64,000 nucleotides of DNA from Bos javanicus. Its lineage: Eukaryota > Chordata > Mammalia > Artiodactyla > Bovidae. The translations under genes were made by a program, and so were the position numbers. Positions 34,013 through 44,940 of the stretch are shown piece after piece. The stretch lies in NCBI RefSeq assembly GCF_032452875.1, contig NC_083871.1, positions 2,517,692-2,581,691 of the forward strand. The letters are read 5' to 3'. The notes under the pieces are model-generated. The model worked only from the letters and a program-made list of their open reading frames with translations. It was not told the DNA's origin and searched no databases. Positions within the stretch are counted from its first letter, which is position 1. Each line of letters begins with the position of its first letter.

Positions 34013-37000
34013 CTATCTAATCCTTTTTCTCCTTCAGCCCTCAATCTTTCCCAACATCAGGGTCTTTGCAAATGAGTCAGCTCTTCGCATCAGGTGGCCA
34101 AAGTAATGGGGTTTCAACTTCAAAATCAGTCCTCCCAATGAACACTCAGGACTGATCTCCCTTAAGATGGACAGGTTGGATCTCCTTGGAGTCCAAGGGA
34201 CTCTCAAAGTCTTCTCCAACACCACAATTAAAAAGCATCAACTCTTCGGCACTCAGCCTTCCTCACAGTCCAACTCTCACATCATACATGACCACAGGAA
34301 AGACCATAGCCTTGACTAGATGGACCTTTGTTGGCAAAGTAATGCCTCTGCTTTTTAATATCCTGTCTAGGTTGGTCATAAATTTCCTTCCAAGGAGTAA
34401 GCATCTTTTAATTTCATGGTTGCAATCACCATCTGCAGTGATTTTGGGGCCTAAAAAAAGAGTCAGCCACTATTTCCACTGTTTCCCCAGCTATCTGCCA
34501 TAAAGTGATGTGACCAGATGCCATGATCTTAGTGTTGTGAATGTTGAGCTTTAAGCCAACTTTTTCACTCTCCTCTTTCACTTTGATCAAGAGGCTTTTT
34601 AGTTCTTCTTCACGTTCTGCCGTAAAGGTGGTGTCATCTGCATATCTAAGACTACTGATATTTCTCCCCGCAATCTTGATTCCAGCTTGTACTTCCTCGA
34701 GCCCAGCATTTCTCATGATGCACTCTGCATATAAGTTAAATAAGCAGGGTGACAATATACAGCCTTGATGTACTCCTTTTCCTATATGGAACCATTCTGT
34801 TGTTCCATGTACAGTTCTAACTGTTGCTTCCTGACGTGCATACAGGTTTCCCAAGAGGCAGGTCAGGTGGTCTGGTATTCCCATCTCTTGAAGAATTTTC
34901 CACAGTTTATTGTGATTCACATGGTTAAATGTTTTGGCATAGTCGATAAAGCAGAAATAGATGTTTTTTAGGAACTCTCTGCTTTTTCAATGATACAGCA
35001 GATGTTGGCAATTTGATCTGGAATGTTAGGTCCAGATCTAAACAACCAGATCTTTGGTTCTTCTGCTTTTTCTAAAACCATCTTGAACATCTGAAAGTTC
35101 ACAGTTCACTTATTGCTGAAGCCTGACTTGGAGAATTTTGAACATTACTAGCGTGAGAGATGAGTGCAATTGTGTGGTAGTTTGAGCATTCTTTGGCATT
35201 GCCTTTCTTTGGGATTGGAATGAAAACTGACCTTTTCCAGTCCTGTGGCCACTGCTGAGTTTTCCAAATGTGATGGCATATTAAGTGCAGCAATTTCGCA
35301 GGATCATCTTTCAGGATTTCAAATAGCTCAACTGGTATTCCATCACCTCCACTAGTTTTGTTTGTAGTGATGCTTTCTAAGGCCCACTTGACTTCACATT
35401 TCAGGATGTCTGACTCTAGGTGAGTGATCACAACATCATGATTATGTGGGTCGTGAGCTCTTTTTTGTACAGTTCTTCTGTGTATTTGTGCCACCTCTTC
35501 TTAATATCATCTGCTTCATTAGGTCCTTACTGTTTCTGTCCTTTATTGTGCCCATTCTTGGATGAAATGTTCCCTTGGTATCTCTAATTTTCTTGAAGAG
35601 ATCTCTAGTCTTTCCAATTTTATTATTCTCCTCTATTTCTTTGCATTAATGGCTGAGGAAGGCTTTCTTATTTCTCCTTGCTATTCTTTGGAACTCTGCA
35701 TTCAGATGCTTATATCTTTCCTTTTCTCCTTTGCTTTCTGCTTCCCTCTGTTCGCAGCTATTTTTAAGGCCTCCTCAGACAGCCATTTTGATTTTATGCA
35801 TTTCTTTTTCTTAGGGATGTTCTTTATTCCTGTCTCCTGTACAATGTCACGAACTTCTGTCCATAGTTCATCAGGCATTCTGTCAGATCTAGTCCCTTAA
35901 ATCTATTTCTCACTTCCACTGTATAATGATAAGGGATTTGGTTTAGGTCATACCTGAATGGTCTGGTGGTTTTCCTTACTTTCTTCAATTTAAGTCTGAA
36001 TTTGGCAATAAGGAGTTCATGATCAGAGCCACAGTCAGCTCCCGGTCTTGTTTTTGCTGACTGTATAGAGCTTCTCCATCTTTGGCTGCAAAGAATATAA
36101 TCAACCCTATTTCGGAGTCAACCATCTGGTGATGTCCATGTGTTGATTTTTCTCTTGTGTTGTTGGAAGAGGGTATTTGCTATGACCAGTGAGTTCTCTT
36201 GGCAAAACTCTATTAGCCTTTGCCCTGCTTCATTCTGTATTCCAAGGCCAAATTTGCTTGTTACTCCAGGTGTTTCTTGACTTCCTACTTTTGCATTCCA
36301 GTCCCCTATAATGAAAAGGACATCTTTTTTCGTTGTTGGTTCTAAAGTAGGTCTTCATAGAACCGTTCAGCTTTAGCTTCTTCAGCATTTCTGGTCGGGG
36401 CATAAACTTGGATTACCATGATACTGAATGGTTTGCCTTGGAAATGAACAGAGATCATTCTGTCATTTTTGAGACTGCATCCAAGTACTGCATTTCAGAC
36501 TCTTCTATTGACCATGATGGCTACTCCATTCCTTCTAAGGGATTCCTGCCTACAGTAGTAGATATAATGACCATCTGAATTAAATTCACCCATTCCAGTC
36601 TATTTTAGCTCTCTGATTCCTAGATTGTTGACATTCACTCTTGCCATCTCCTGTTTGACCATTTCCAATTTGCCTTGATTCATGGACCTAACATTCCAGA
36701 TTCTTATGCAATATTGCTCATTACAGCATTGAACCTTGCTTCTCTCACCAGTCACTTCTGCAACTGGGTGTTGTTTTGGCTTTGGCACCATCCTTTTATT
36801 CTTTCCAAAGTTATTTATTCACTAATCTCTGGCATCATATTGGGCACCTACTGACCTGGGGAGTTCATCTTTTGGTGTCCTATCTTTCTGCCTTTTCATG
36901 CTGTTCATGGGGTTCTCAAGGCAAGAATACTGAAGTAGCTTGCCATTCCCTTATCCAGTGGACCACATTCTGTCAGACTTCTCCACCATGACCCAGCCAT

Positions 37001-37270
37001 CATGGGTGGCCCCATATGGCATGGATTATTTTCATTGAGTTAGATAAGGATGTGGTTCATGTGATCAGATTGGCTAGTTGTCTGTGATTGTGGTTTCAGT
37101 CTGTCTGCCCTCTGATCCCCTCTCTCAGTGCCTATTGTCTTACTTGGGTTTCTCTTACCTTGGTTGTGGGGGTCTCTCTTCAAGGCTGCTCCAGCAAAGC
37201 GCAGCCGCTGCTCCTTACTTCTGATGCAGGTTAGCTCCTCTCGGCCGTGCTTGAGCGCTCATGTGCAGTA
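33973..37270 (-). mobile_element. Older BovB, nearly full length including GC-rich 5' end
   Basis: From 33973 (internal to the C-terminal region; the last about 100 bp are missing) to a GC-rich 5' terminus near 37270 (cggccgtgcttgagcgctc). The region 36776-37260 matches the 5' part of the full-length copy at 50750-51230 (ggaccacattctgtcag, gaccaccatgacccagcc-like, ggctgctccagcaaag). Length is 3.3 kb. Confidence 0.9.
34034..36791 (-). pseudogene. BovB EN-RT pseudogene
   Basis: Endonuclease start at 36600-36791 (CIRIWNVRSMNQGKLEMVKQ). RT: 35099-35494 (NKTSGGDGIPVELFEIL, QQWPQDWKRSVFIPIPKKG) and 34426-34920 (MNHNKLWKILQEMGIPDHLT, KGVHQGCILSPCLFNLYAE, SLRYADDTTFTAEREEEL with the catalytic YADD intact). 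C-terminal 34034-34225. Several frameshifts; the endonuclease region 35560-36600 has lost its frame. Confidence 0.88.
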
Positions 37271-37996
37271 TCTCCCATTAAGATGTTTTGAGTCTTTTCA
37301 TGGCATCAGTGAGAAGCCACTGAATGATGGCAAAACTGGGACTAGAATAATGTAGATTTAGCATTATCTATTGACTTATTTATTATTTGTGATATTCTTT
37401 TGTGTTTTTCACTATGTTATGAAATTAAAATCATATGTCTTCTTCACCTTGTTTCCATATCACACTGTCTGATTGTCCAATAGATTTCTGGAAATGAATA
37501 AATAAATTGAATCATTTACATGGGTAGATGGTGATATGTTTTATTTTAACATGTTGGATGCCATAATGATGACATCACAAGGATGGATATTATGCAGTTT
37601 GAGTTACATGCTTTAGGGTTAGTGAAAATAAACATAAAAATATTTTTAACATTATTTTTTTAAATATAAAGGGAATTAGGCAAAATTTATCATTTAAAAA
37701 ATACTCCCAAGGGCTCAATGCTTTACATTAATTGCACTAGTTTGTGATCCTTATGCCACTGCTAGCTGGAAATTGTCATATATATATATATATATATATA
37801 TATAGCCTAAAATGGCTATTATATTAGAAAAACCTTCATAGCACTTTCAATATCATTTCTTACTGGATACAAACAAGGTCAAGAAAGAAAGACTAAAAGA
37901 AATTTCTACAGCAACTGCCACCATCAAAAATATTAACAAAAAAAATTATTGTTCAAAGTTATTCTTATTTATTAAATATTGTTTGTCTTTGTTGAG
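37271..37996. other. AT-rich spacer with (AT)n
   Basis: No gene or recognised repeat other than the (AT)n microsatellite at 37778-37804. Confidence 0.5.
37778..37804. repeat. (AT)n microsatellite
   Basis: About 13 uninterrupted AT units. Confidence 0.95.
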
Positions 37997-38178
37997 GGGC
38001 TTCCCTGGTGGCTAAGTGGTAAGGAATCTTCCTGCAATACAGGAGACATAGCTTCAATCCTGGTCATGAAGATCCCTGTAATCTTGCCTGGGAAATCCCA
38101 TGGACAGTGGAGCCTGGCAGGCTACAGTCCATGGGATTCAAGAGTAGGATTCGATTTAGTGACTAAACCACCACCACC
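37997..38178 (+). mobile_element. Bov-tA-class SINE with (ACC)n tail
   Basis: The head ggcttccctggtggctaagt is tRNA-Glu-like, followed by cttgcctgggaaatcccatg, gcctggcaggctacagtcc and the end tagtgactaaaccaccacc. Plus orientation. Confidence 0.93.
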
Positions 38179-38179
38179 C

Positions 38180-39077
38180 TGTTTGCTGAAAAAGACCACT
38201 ATAACAATATACCTGCATTTACACTGAGAATTTGTTTGAATATTAATTCAGGCAATCAAATACAGCTTGACCAGATAACCATTTTCTAAGAATTTACTGC
38301 CTTCTAATGTGTGAGGGGCATACATATTTTTTTCGTGGCTCTAATTTTAGTCCCAGAAACCAGAGAGTGAGAGAATGGGGAAGGAAGCTTAATAAAGAAA
38401 TAATGACTGAATATTTCAATTTTTCAACCTGGTAAAAATGGGAACATAAAAATACAAGAAATTCAGTAAACACCAAAAGACTCCACTAGCCACATAATAG
38501 TCAAACTTGTATCTTTCAACTGTTCAGAAATTCTTAAAAACCATTAAAATAAAAGCCTAATCATTTACAGGAACACTAGTATATATATAGAATTCATGTA
38601 TATTCTACTCAGAAACAGTGGGAGCCAGAAAATAATGTTGTGAAATGGTTAAACAGCTGAAAGAGAGAGAGGAAAAAAAAAAATCATCCCCAAATCCTTT
38701 GTCTTTATGAAAAAGAAAGGTATGGTTGACATTTTAGATAAACCAAAACTGATGGAATCTGTTACCTATATTAAAATCTATAAATCTAACTATATATAAG
38801 AATTTTTTTCAATCATAAAGAAATCACTGTCAGTAAGATTTAGATCTGAATAAATGAAAACATGAAATGACAAATATGATGTAAACAAAGCAAGTATTTT
38901 TTTTTGTAGTCTTTAGAAAACACAGCTAACAGTTTAAAGCAAAAAAAAATAATAATAATAACACTGTGGGATGCATAACATATGTCAATTTTAAATATAT
39001 GATTATAAACATGAGGCATAAAAAGAATTAGCTATAATATTCTTATATTTAAATGAAGTGGTGGAATATTAGGCTTA
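38180..39077. other. AT-rich spacer, no recognised feature
   Basis: No family resemblance. A short (AAT)n is present near 38950. Confidence 0.5.
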
Positions 39078-39089
39078 AGCAGACTATAT

Positions 39090-39305
39090 GGATTTCCTTC
39101 ATGGCTCAGATTGTAAAGAATCTGCCTGCAATGCAGGATACCTGGGTTCGATGCCTGGATCCAATATCTGGGTTGGGAAGATACCCTGAAGAAGGGAATG
39201 GCTACCCACTCCAGTATTCCTGCCTGGAGAATCTCACAGGCAGAACTTGGTAGGCTACACTCCATGGGTCACAAAGAGTCAGACATGACTGAATAAGCAC
39301 ACACC
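39090..39305 (+). mobile_element. Bov-tA SINE with 11-bp TSD
   Basis: Head gatttccttcatggctcag, B-box-like gggttcgatgcct, body ggctacccactccagtattc, end gagtcagacatgactgaata. The TSD agcagactata (39078-39088) and agcaggctata (39306-39316) differ at one base. Confidence 0.93.
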
Positions 39306-39510
39306 AGCAGGCTATAATAAGTTAAATAAAACCATATTAATATAGAGAAAAAATCTTATAAGTAGAAGAAATACAGCTGAAAAGTCAAGAATGAATTTAT
39401 TTGGAATACTAAAAATGCTCAATAAACAAAAAATGAAGAGAAACATGCTAGTTTCTTGTAACAAATTGCTACAGACTTAGTGGCTTCAATAATACAGCTT
39501 ACTTGCTTTT

Positions 39511-39585
39511 AAGTGAAAATGTTAGTTGCTCAGTAGTGTCCAACTCTTTGCGACTTCATGGACTGTAGCCCGCCAAGCTCCTCTG
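39511..39585 (-). mobile_element. Partial Bov-tA, inverted relative to its neighbour
   Basis: gttgctcagtagtgtccaac, gcgacttcatggactgtag and ccgccaagctcctctg are the 3' third of Bov-tA in reverse complement. It breaks off exactly where the plus-strand SINE begins. Confidence 0.85.
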
Positions 39586-39792
39586 TGGCTTCCCAGGTGG
39601 TCCTAGTGGTAAAAAATCTGACTGCCAATGCAGGAATAGGTGGGTTTGATCCATGGGTTGGGAAGATCCCCTGGAGGATGAAATGGCAACCCATTCCAGT
39701 ATTCTTGCCTGGGAAATCCCATGGACAGGGGAGACTGACAGGCTACTGTCCATGAGGTTGCAAAGAATTGGACACAACTGAACACATACACA
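39586..39792 (+). mobile_element. Bov-tA SINE
   Basis: Full-length head to tail: ggcttcccaggtggtcctag, gcaacccattccagtattct, catgaggttgcaaagaattg, gacacaactgaacac. Its 3' third is complementary to the preceding fragment, so a transcript could fold back. Confidence 0.93.
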
Positions 39793-39802
39793 CTATTTTA
39801 TA

Positions 39803-40014
39803 GGAAGTGCTAGTGGCTAAAAACCTGCTTACAAATGCAGGAGACATAAGAGGCATACGTTCAATCCCAGGGTCAGGAAGATTCTCTGGAGAAGGGCATG
39901 GCAACCCACTCCAGTATTCTTGCATGGAGAATCCTATGGACAGAAGAGCCTGGCATTTTACAGTCCATAGAGACACAGAGTTGGGCAAGATTGAAGCGAC
40001 TTTGCACGCATGCA
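39803..40014 (+). mobile_element. Bov-tA SINE
   Basis: Head ggaagtgctagtggctaaaa, then gttcaatcccagggtcagg, gcaacccactccagtattct, agttgggcaagattgaagcg. About 10 bp after the preceding SINE, same orientation. Confidence 0.92.
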
Positions 40015-40584
40015 TTCTCTTATAGTTCTGGAACTCAGAGTTTCAAAATAAGATATGAAGGAGTTTTTAAAATTGAAGTATTATCAGGGCTATCTTCCTC
40101 TGAAGGATTTCTTCACTCCTCTAGCTTTTTGAGGCTGCAGAATTCCTGGGCTCTTGGGCACATTCCTGCAGACCAGCCTCTGTCCTCACACAGCCTTCTT
40201 CCTCTGACTGTGACTCTTCCTACATACATTGCATAAGGACCTATGGCTGCTTTCGATTTATCTTGATAGTCTGTAGCAATATACTCACACCAATATCCTT
40301 AATGAATTCCATTTTCAAAATCCTCTTTTCCATATAAGATAGTAATCACGGGTTCTGAGGATGAAGAAGTTAACGCATATTGGGAGGAAGTTATTCAGCT
40401 TACAATAACCAGAAAGTAGAAACTGAAGGAAAAATGGGATAAATAGAAAATAGTAAAATGCTATACTTAACTACATAAATGATTGCATTATATGTAAACT
40501 AACAAAACACTGTAATTCAAAGAACAGAAATTACCAGAAAGGATTAAGCAACTATATATGTTCTGTTCAAGAAAGGCACTTTAT
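40015..40584. other. Spacer, no recognised feature
   Basis: No gene or repeat seen. Confidence 0.45.
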
Positions 40585-40955
40585 TATCTTTTTTTTAACT
40601 TTTTACTTTGTATTGGGGTTTAGATATTTAACAATGTTGTGATAGTTTCAGGTGAATAGAAAAGGGACTCTGCCAAACATATATATGCACCCATTCTCCC
40701 CCAAACTCTTTTTCCGTCCAGGTTGCCACATAACATTAAGCAGAGTTCCATATGACAAACAGTAGTGCTTTGATGATTATCCATTTTAGATATAGCAATG
40801 TGTACCTGTCCATTCTAAACTCGGTAACTATCCCTTCCGCCATCCCTCCCACTGGCAACCATAAGTTAGTTCTCTAAGTCTGTAGATTTCCTTCAATTTT
40901 GTAAATAAGGTAATTTGCATAATTTATTTTTAGATTCCACATATAAGAGATGCAG
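40585..40955 (-). mobile_element. Older artiodactyl-type L1 3' UTR
   Basis: tttaacaatgttgtgatagt, caggttgccacataacatta, tgtacctgtccattctaaac and agattccacatataag match, by memory, the 3' UTR of older mammalian/artiodactyl L1 subfamilies in reverse complement. It differs from the 3' UTR of the two long L1 copies here. Confidence 0.75.
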
Positions 40956-41195
40956 ACATGCAGAGAGGTAAAAGATACATGAGATGCATTGTGAGAAAGG
41001 AAATCTAGCATATCATAATAATATAAAACCAAGCAAGTAGAATTTTATAAGAAGGCCATACTCATAAAACAGGGTCATTTTAATATCTGTGAAAGGGTCA
41101 ATAATTAGGATAATAAGATTACATTCCTAATAAGAGATTTAAAATGAAGCAAAAAAATAATAGAATAAATGGTGATGTAGGCAAATCATCAAGCA
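40956..41195. other. Short AT-rich spacer
   Basis: Nothing recognised. Confidence 0.45.
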
Positions 41196-42852
41196 TCAGT
41201 TCAGTTCAGTCACTCAGTCGTTTCCGACTATTTGCGACCCCATGAATAGCAGCATGCCAGGCCTCCTTGTCCATCACCAACTCCAGGAGTTCATTCAAAC
41301 TCACGTCCATCGAGTCAGTGATGCCATCCAGCCACGTCATCCTCTGTCGTCCCCTTTTCCTCCTGCCCCCAATCCCTCCCAGCATCAGAGTCTTTTCCAA
41401 TGAGTCAACTCTTCGCATGAGGTGGCCAAAGTACTGAAGTTTAAGCTTTAGTATCATTCCCTCCAAAGAAATCCCAGGACTGATCTCCTTCAGAATGGAC
41501 TGGTTGGATCTCCTTGCAGTCCAAGGGACTCTCAAGAGTCTTCTCCAATATCACAGTTCAAAAGCATCAATTCTTCGTCGTTCAGCTTTCTTCACCGTCC
41601 AACTCTCCCATCCATACATGATGACTGGAAAAACTACAGCCTTTACTAGATGGACCTTTGTTGGCAAAGTAATGTCTCTGCTTTTCAACATGCTATCTAG
41701 GTCATAACTTTTCTTTCAAGGAGCAAGCGTCTTTCAATTTCATGGCTGAAATCACCATCTGCAGTGATTTTGGAGCCCCCCAAAATAAAGTTAGCCACTG
41801 TTTCCACTGTTTCCCCATCTATTTCCCATGAAGTGATGGGACCAGAGGCCATGATCTTTCTTTTCAAAATGTTGAGCTTTAAACCCACTTTTTCACTATC
41901 CTCTTTCACTTTCATCAAGAGGCTTTCGAGTTCCTCTTCACTTTCTGCCATAAGGGTGGTGTCATCTGCATATCTGAGGTTACTGAGATTTCTCCTGGCA
42001 ATCTTGATTCCGGCTTGTGCTTCTTCCAGCCCAGCGTTTCTCATGATGTACTCTGCATAGAAGTTAAATAAGCAGGGTGACAATATACAGCCTTGACATA
42101 CTCCTTTTCCTATTTGGAACCAGTCTGTTGTTTCATGTCCAGTTCTAACTGTTGCTTCTTGACCTGCATACAGGTTTCTCAAGAGGCAGGTCAGGTGGTC
42201 TGGTATTCCCATCTCTTTCAGAATTTTACACAGTTTATTGTGATCTAAACAGTCAAAAACTTTAGCATAGTCAGTAAAGCAAAAATAGATGTTTTACTGG
42301 AACTCTCTTGCTTTTTCTATGATCCGGCAGATGTTGGCCATTTGATCTCTGGTTCCTCTGCCTTTTCTAAATCCAGCTTGAACATCTGGAAGTTTATGGT
42401 TCATGTACTGTTGAAGCCTGGCATGGAGAATTTTGAGCATTATTTTACTAGTGTGTGAGATGAGTGCAAGTGTGCAGAAGGTTGAACATTCTTTGGCATT
42501 GCCTTTCTTTGGGATTGGAATGAAAACTTACATACTGCTTTTAGCACTTTCACAGCATCATCTTTTAGGATTTGAAATGGCCCAACTGGAATTCCATCCC
42601 TCCACTAACTTTGTTTGTAGTGATGCTTCCTGAAGCCCACTGACTTTGCATTCCAGGATGTCTGGCTCTAGGTGAGTGATTACATCATTATGATCATCTG
42701 AGTTGTAAAGATCTTTTCATATAGTTCTTCTGTGTATTCTCACCACCTCTTCTTAATAACTTCTGCTTCTGTTAGGTGCATGCCATATTTGTCCTTTATT
42801 ATGCCCGTCTTTGCATAAAACACTCCCTGCTATCTCTAATTTTCCTGAAAAT
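41196..42852 (-). mobile_element. BovB LINE, 5'-truncated
   Basis: (cagtt)n tail at 41196, C-terminal region, RT, and a break in the linker near 42852 (ctctaattttcctgaaaat). 1.66 kb. Confidence 0.94.
41206..42633 (-). pseudogene. BovB RT and C-terminal pseudogene
   Basis: 41697-42212 (171 codons): GIPDHLTCLLRNLYAGQEAT, KGVCQGCILSPCLFNFYAE, NLRYADDTTLMAESEEEL (catalytic YADD intact), LNILKRKIMASGPITSWEI. 41206-41535: RVPWTARRSNQSILKEISPG to RKRLSD at the C-terminus. A frameshift near 41700 separates them. The RT N-terminal part (42230-42633) is broken by deletions, including loss of the IWKTQQWPQDWKR segment. Confidence 0.9.
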
Positions 42853-43985
42853 ATGTTAAACATCATTAATCATCAGGAAAATATATATTAAGCTACATTG
42901 GTATACATATAATATTATTAAGTATAATTGAAAACGCTAAAAAAAACAACTCTCAAATAATGTTTTCTGGAGTAAAAAATGGTATAGTCATCTTGGATAA
43001 ACTGTTCAATCAGTTCAGTTCAGTTCAGTCACTCAGTCGTGTCCGACTCTTTGCAACCCCATGAATCGCAGCACACCAGGCCTCCCTGTCCAACACCAAC
43101 TCCCGGAGTTCACAGAGACTCATATCCATCGAGTCAGTGATGCCATCCAGCCATCCCATCCTCTGTCGTCCCCTTCTCCTCTTGCCCCCAATCCCTTCCA
43201 GCATCAGAGTCTTTTCCAATGAGTCAACTCTTCGCATGAGGTGGCCAAAGTACTGGAGTTTCAGCTTTAGCATCATTCCTTCCAAAGAAATCCCAGGGCT
43301 GATCTTCAGAATGGACTGGTTGGATCTCCTTGCAGTCCAAGGGACTCTCAAGAGTCTTCTCCAACACCGCAGTTCAAAAGCATCAATTCTTCTGTGCTCA
43401 GCCTTCTTCACAGTCCAACTCTCACATCCATACATGACCACAGGAAATAAATTTAACTTTGCCTTTACAAGGTCCTGAAATTCTAATCTGGGTATTTACA
43501 TAAGAAAATGGAAATAATGTCTATACAAATATTTATGAATATTCATGATTTAGTCATAATATCCCTAAATTGACAACAATCTCAAAGTCTATCAACACTG
43601 GGATGGGAAAATAAATTGTGGTATTTTCATAAATGAAATATTACTCAACCCTATTAAAAAAGCATTGCTAATTTATTTACCAACATAAGCGAATCTGAAA
43701 AAAATATACTGACAGAAATGAAGTAGACAAAAAACATTACTGACATTAAATTCATATATAAACTATTCTATAAAAAAGTTAATATAGATTGAGATAATAC
43801 ACAGATATATTTTCTCTCACCTGAGAGTTGAGAAATACACTGATTCCAGAAGATAGGAGTATACTTTTTGTCATGATTAGGTTGTTCCACTTATTAAATG
43901 GGATAGTGATTTTGTAGTTATATGCTTTCATCAAAAGTCATTAATCATATATTCTTTGTAAATTATTATTCAGTAAAGTTTATTT
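42853..43985 (+). mobile_element. Old L1 3' part, interrupted by BovB
   Basis: atgttaaacatcattaatca begins an ORF2 C-terminal stretch (aaaatggtatagtcatcttgg; later tctgggtatttacataag and gaaatattactcaac). It ends in an old L1 3' UTR (tagttatatgctttcatcaaa, ttctttgtaaattattattc). High divergence. The BovB at 43011-43447 lies inside it. Confidence 0.75.
43011..43447 (-). mobile_element. BovB 3' fragment
   Basis: The frame 43025-43441 (138 codons) covers MYGCESWTVKKAEHRRIDAF to SRTRLSD without a stop. It is 5'-truncated at catacatgaccacaggaaa. Low divergence, so comparatively recent. It inserted into the old L1, with about 10 bp of L1 missing at the joint. Confidence 0.94.
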
Positions 43986-44799
43986 TAAAAGTTAAAAAAT
44001 ACAAATATATCAGGAAAAGCTGAAAACAACAAAACATATCTGAAGAACAAAGGAAGATTAGGGAAAAAATATAGTAGCCTGGAATTCTGAAGTATTATTT
44101 TCAGTAAGTTATAATTGTATGATAAAAAATTACTCTATGAGTAGTTCATTGTATGCAAGACAAGTAGGGAAGAAAACAACCATATTGTAGAATAAACATA
44201 AAACAAAGAGCTGTTATACAGTTTTCATTCACAGAAAATGATACAAATCAAAATTAAAGCTGTAATGACAAAATCAATAACAATTATGAAAGGTCTGTAG
44301 ATTAAGCTTTACTTGCTCATTGTTTTCCACATGTCAACAAAATGAAAACAGCCACAGATCATATAGTATTAAATAAACTAAATTAAAGCAAAAATTAAAT
44401 TTAATTCCTAATGTAGAAGACAAACCTAAAGTTAGCTTAAGACTGAATATAAACTTATAAACATATTGAATAAGCAGGACAAAGAAGTAAAATATGGACA
44501 AAATGAGCATATGTGATTAAAACACATTAAAAGGAGATTATAAATCTCCATCTTGTGAATGTTTGGAGCATCCAAATACTAGAACAGAAAGAAAATAGTG
44601 GAATGACTCAATGTGTCCTCTGCTAAAATGTATCTGACATTAAAAACAGGATAATCATAACATAGCATTGATTCTCTGTCACTAGAATTTTAGCCTCAAC
44701 CACCCCTTGCCCGTTATTCTGGAAATTATTAAAAGTTTCTTGAATGAACTCTTTCTCTTCACTAGTGCATTTCACCAGTTATTTCATTTCCCTTTTTTT
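43986..44799. other. AT-rich spacer, no recognised feature
   Basis: No gene or repeat recognised. Confidence 0.5.
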
Positions 44800-44940
44800 A
44801 AAAAATATAAATTTATTTATTTTATTTGGAAGCTAATCACTTTACAATATTGTATTGGTTTTGCGATACATTGACATGAATTCGCCACGGGTGTACATGT
44901 GTTTCCCATCCTGAACCCCACTCCCACCTCCTTCCCCATC
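44800..44940 (-). mobile_element. Very short L1 3' end
   Basis: aaatttatttattttatttg, tttacaatattgtattggtt, cgccacgggtgtacatgtg, gaaccccactcccacctcc. Flanked by tcatttccctttttt (left) and tcatttcctctttt (right), a likely imperfect TSD. Confidence 0.9.

Noticed and set aside
36776..37355. Possible CpG-island promoter of a host gene
   Set aside because: It matches the 5' region of full-length BovB (compare 50750-51230), so the GC-rich part belongs to the element.
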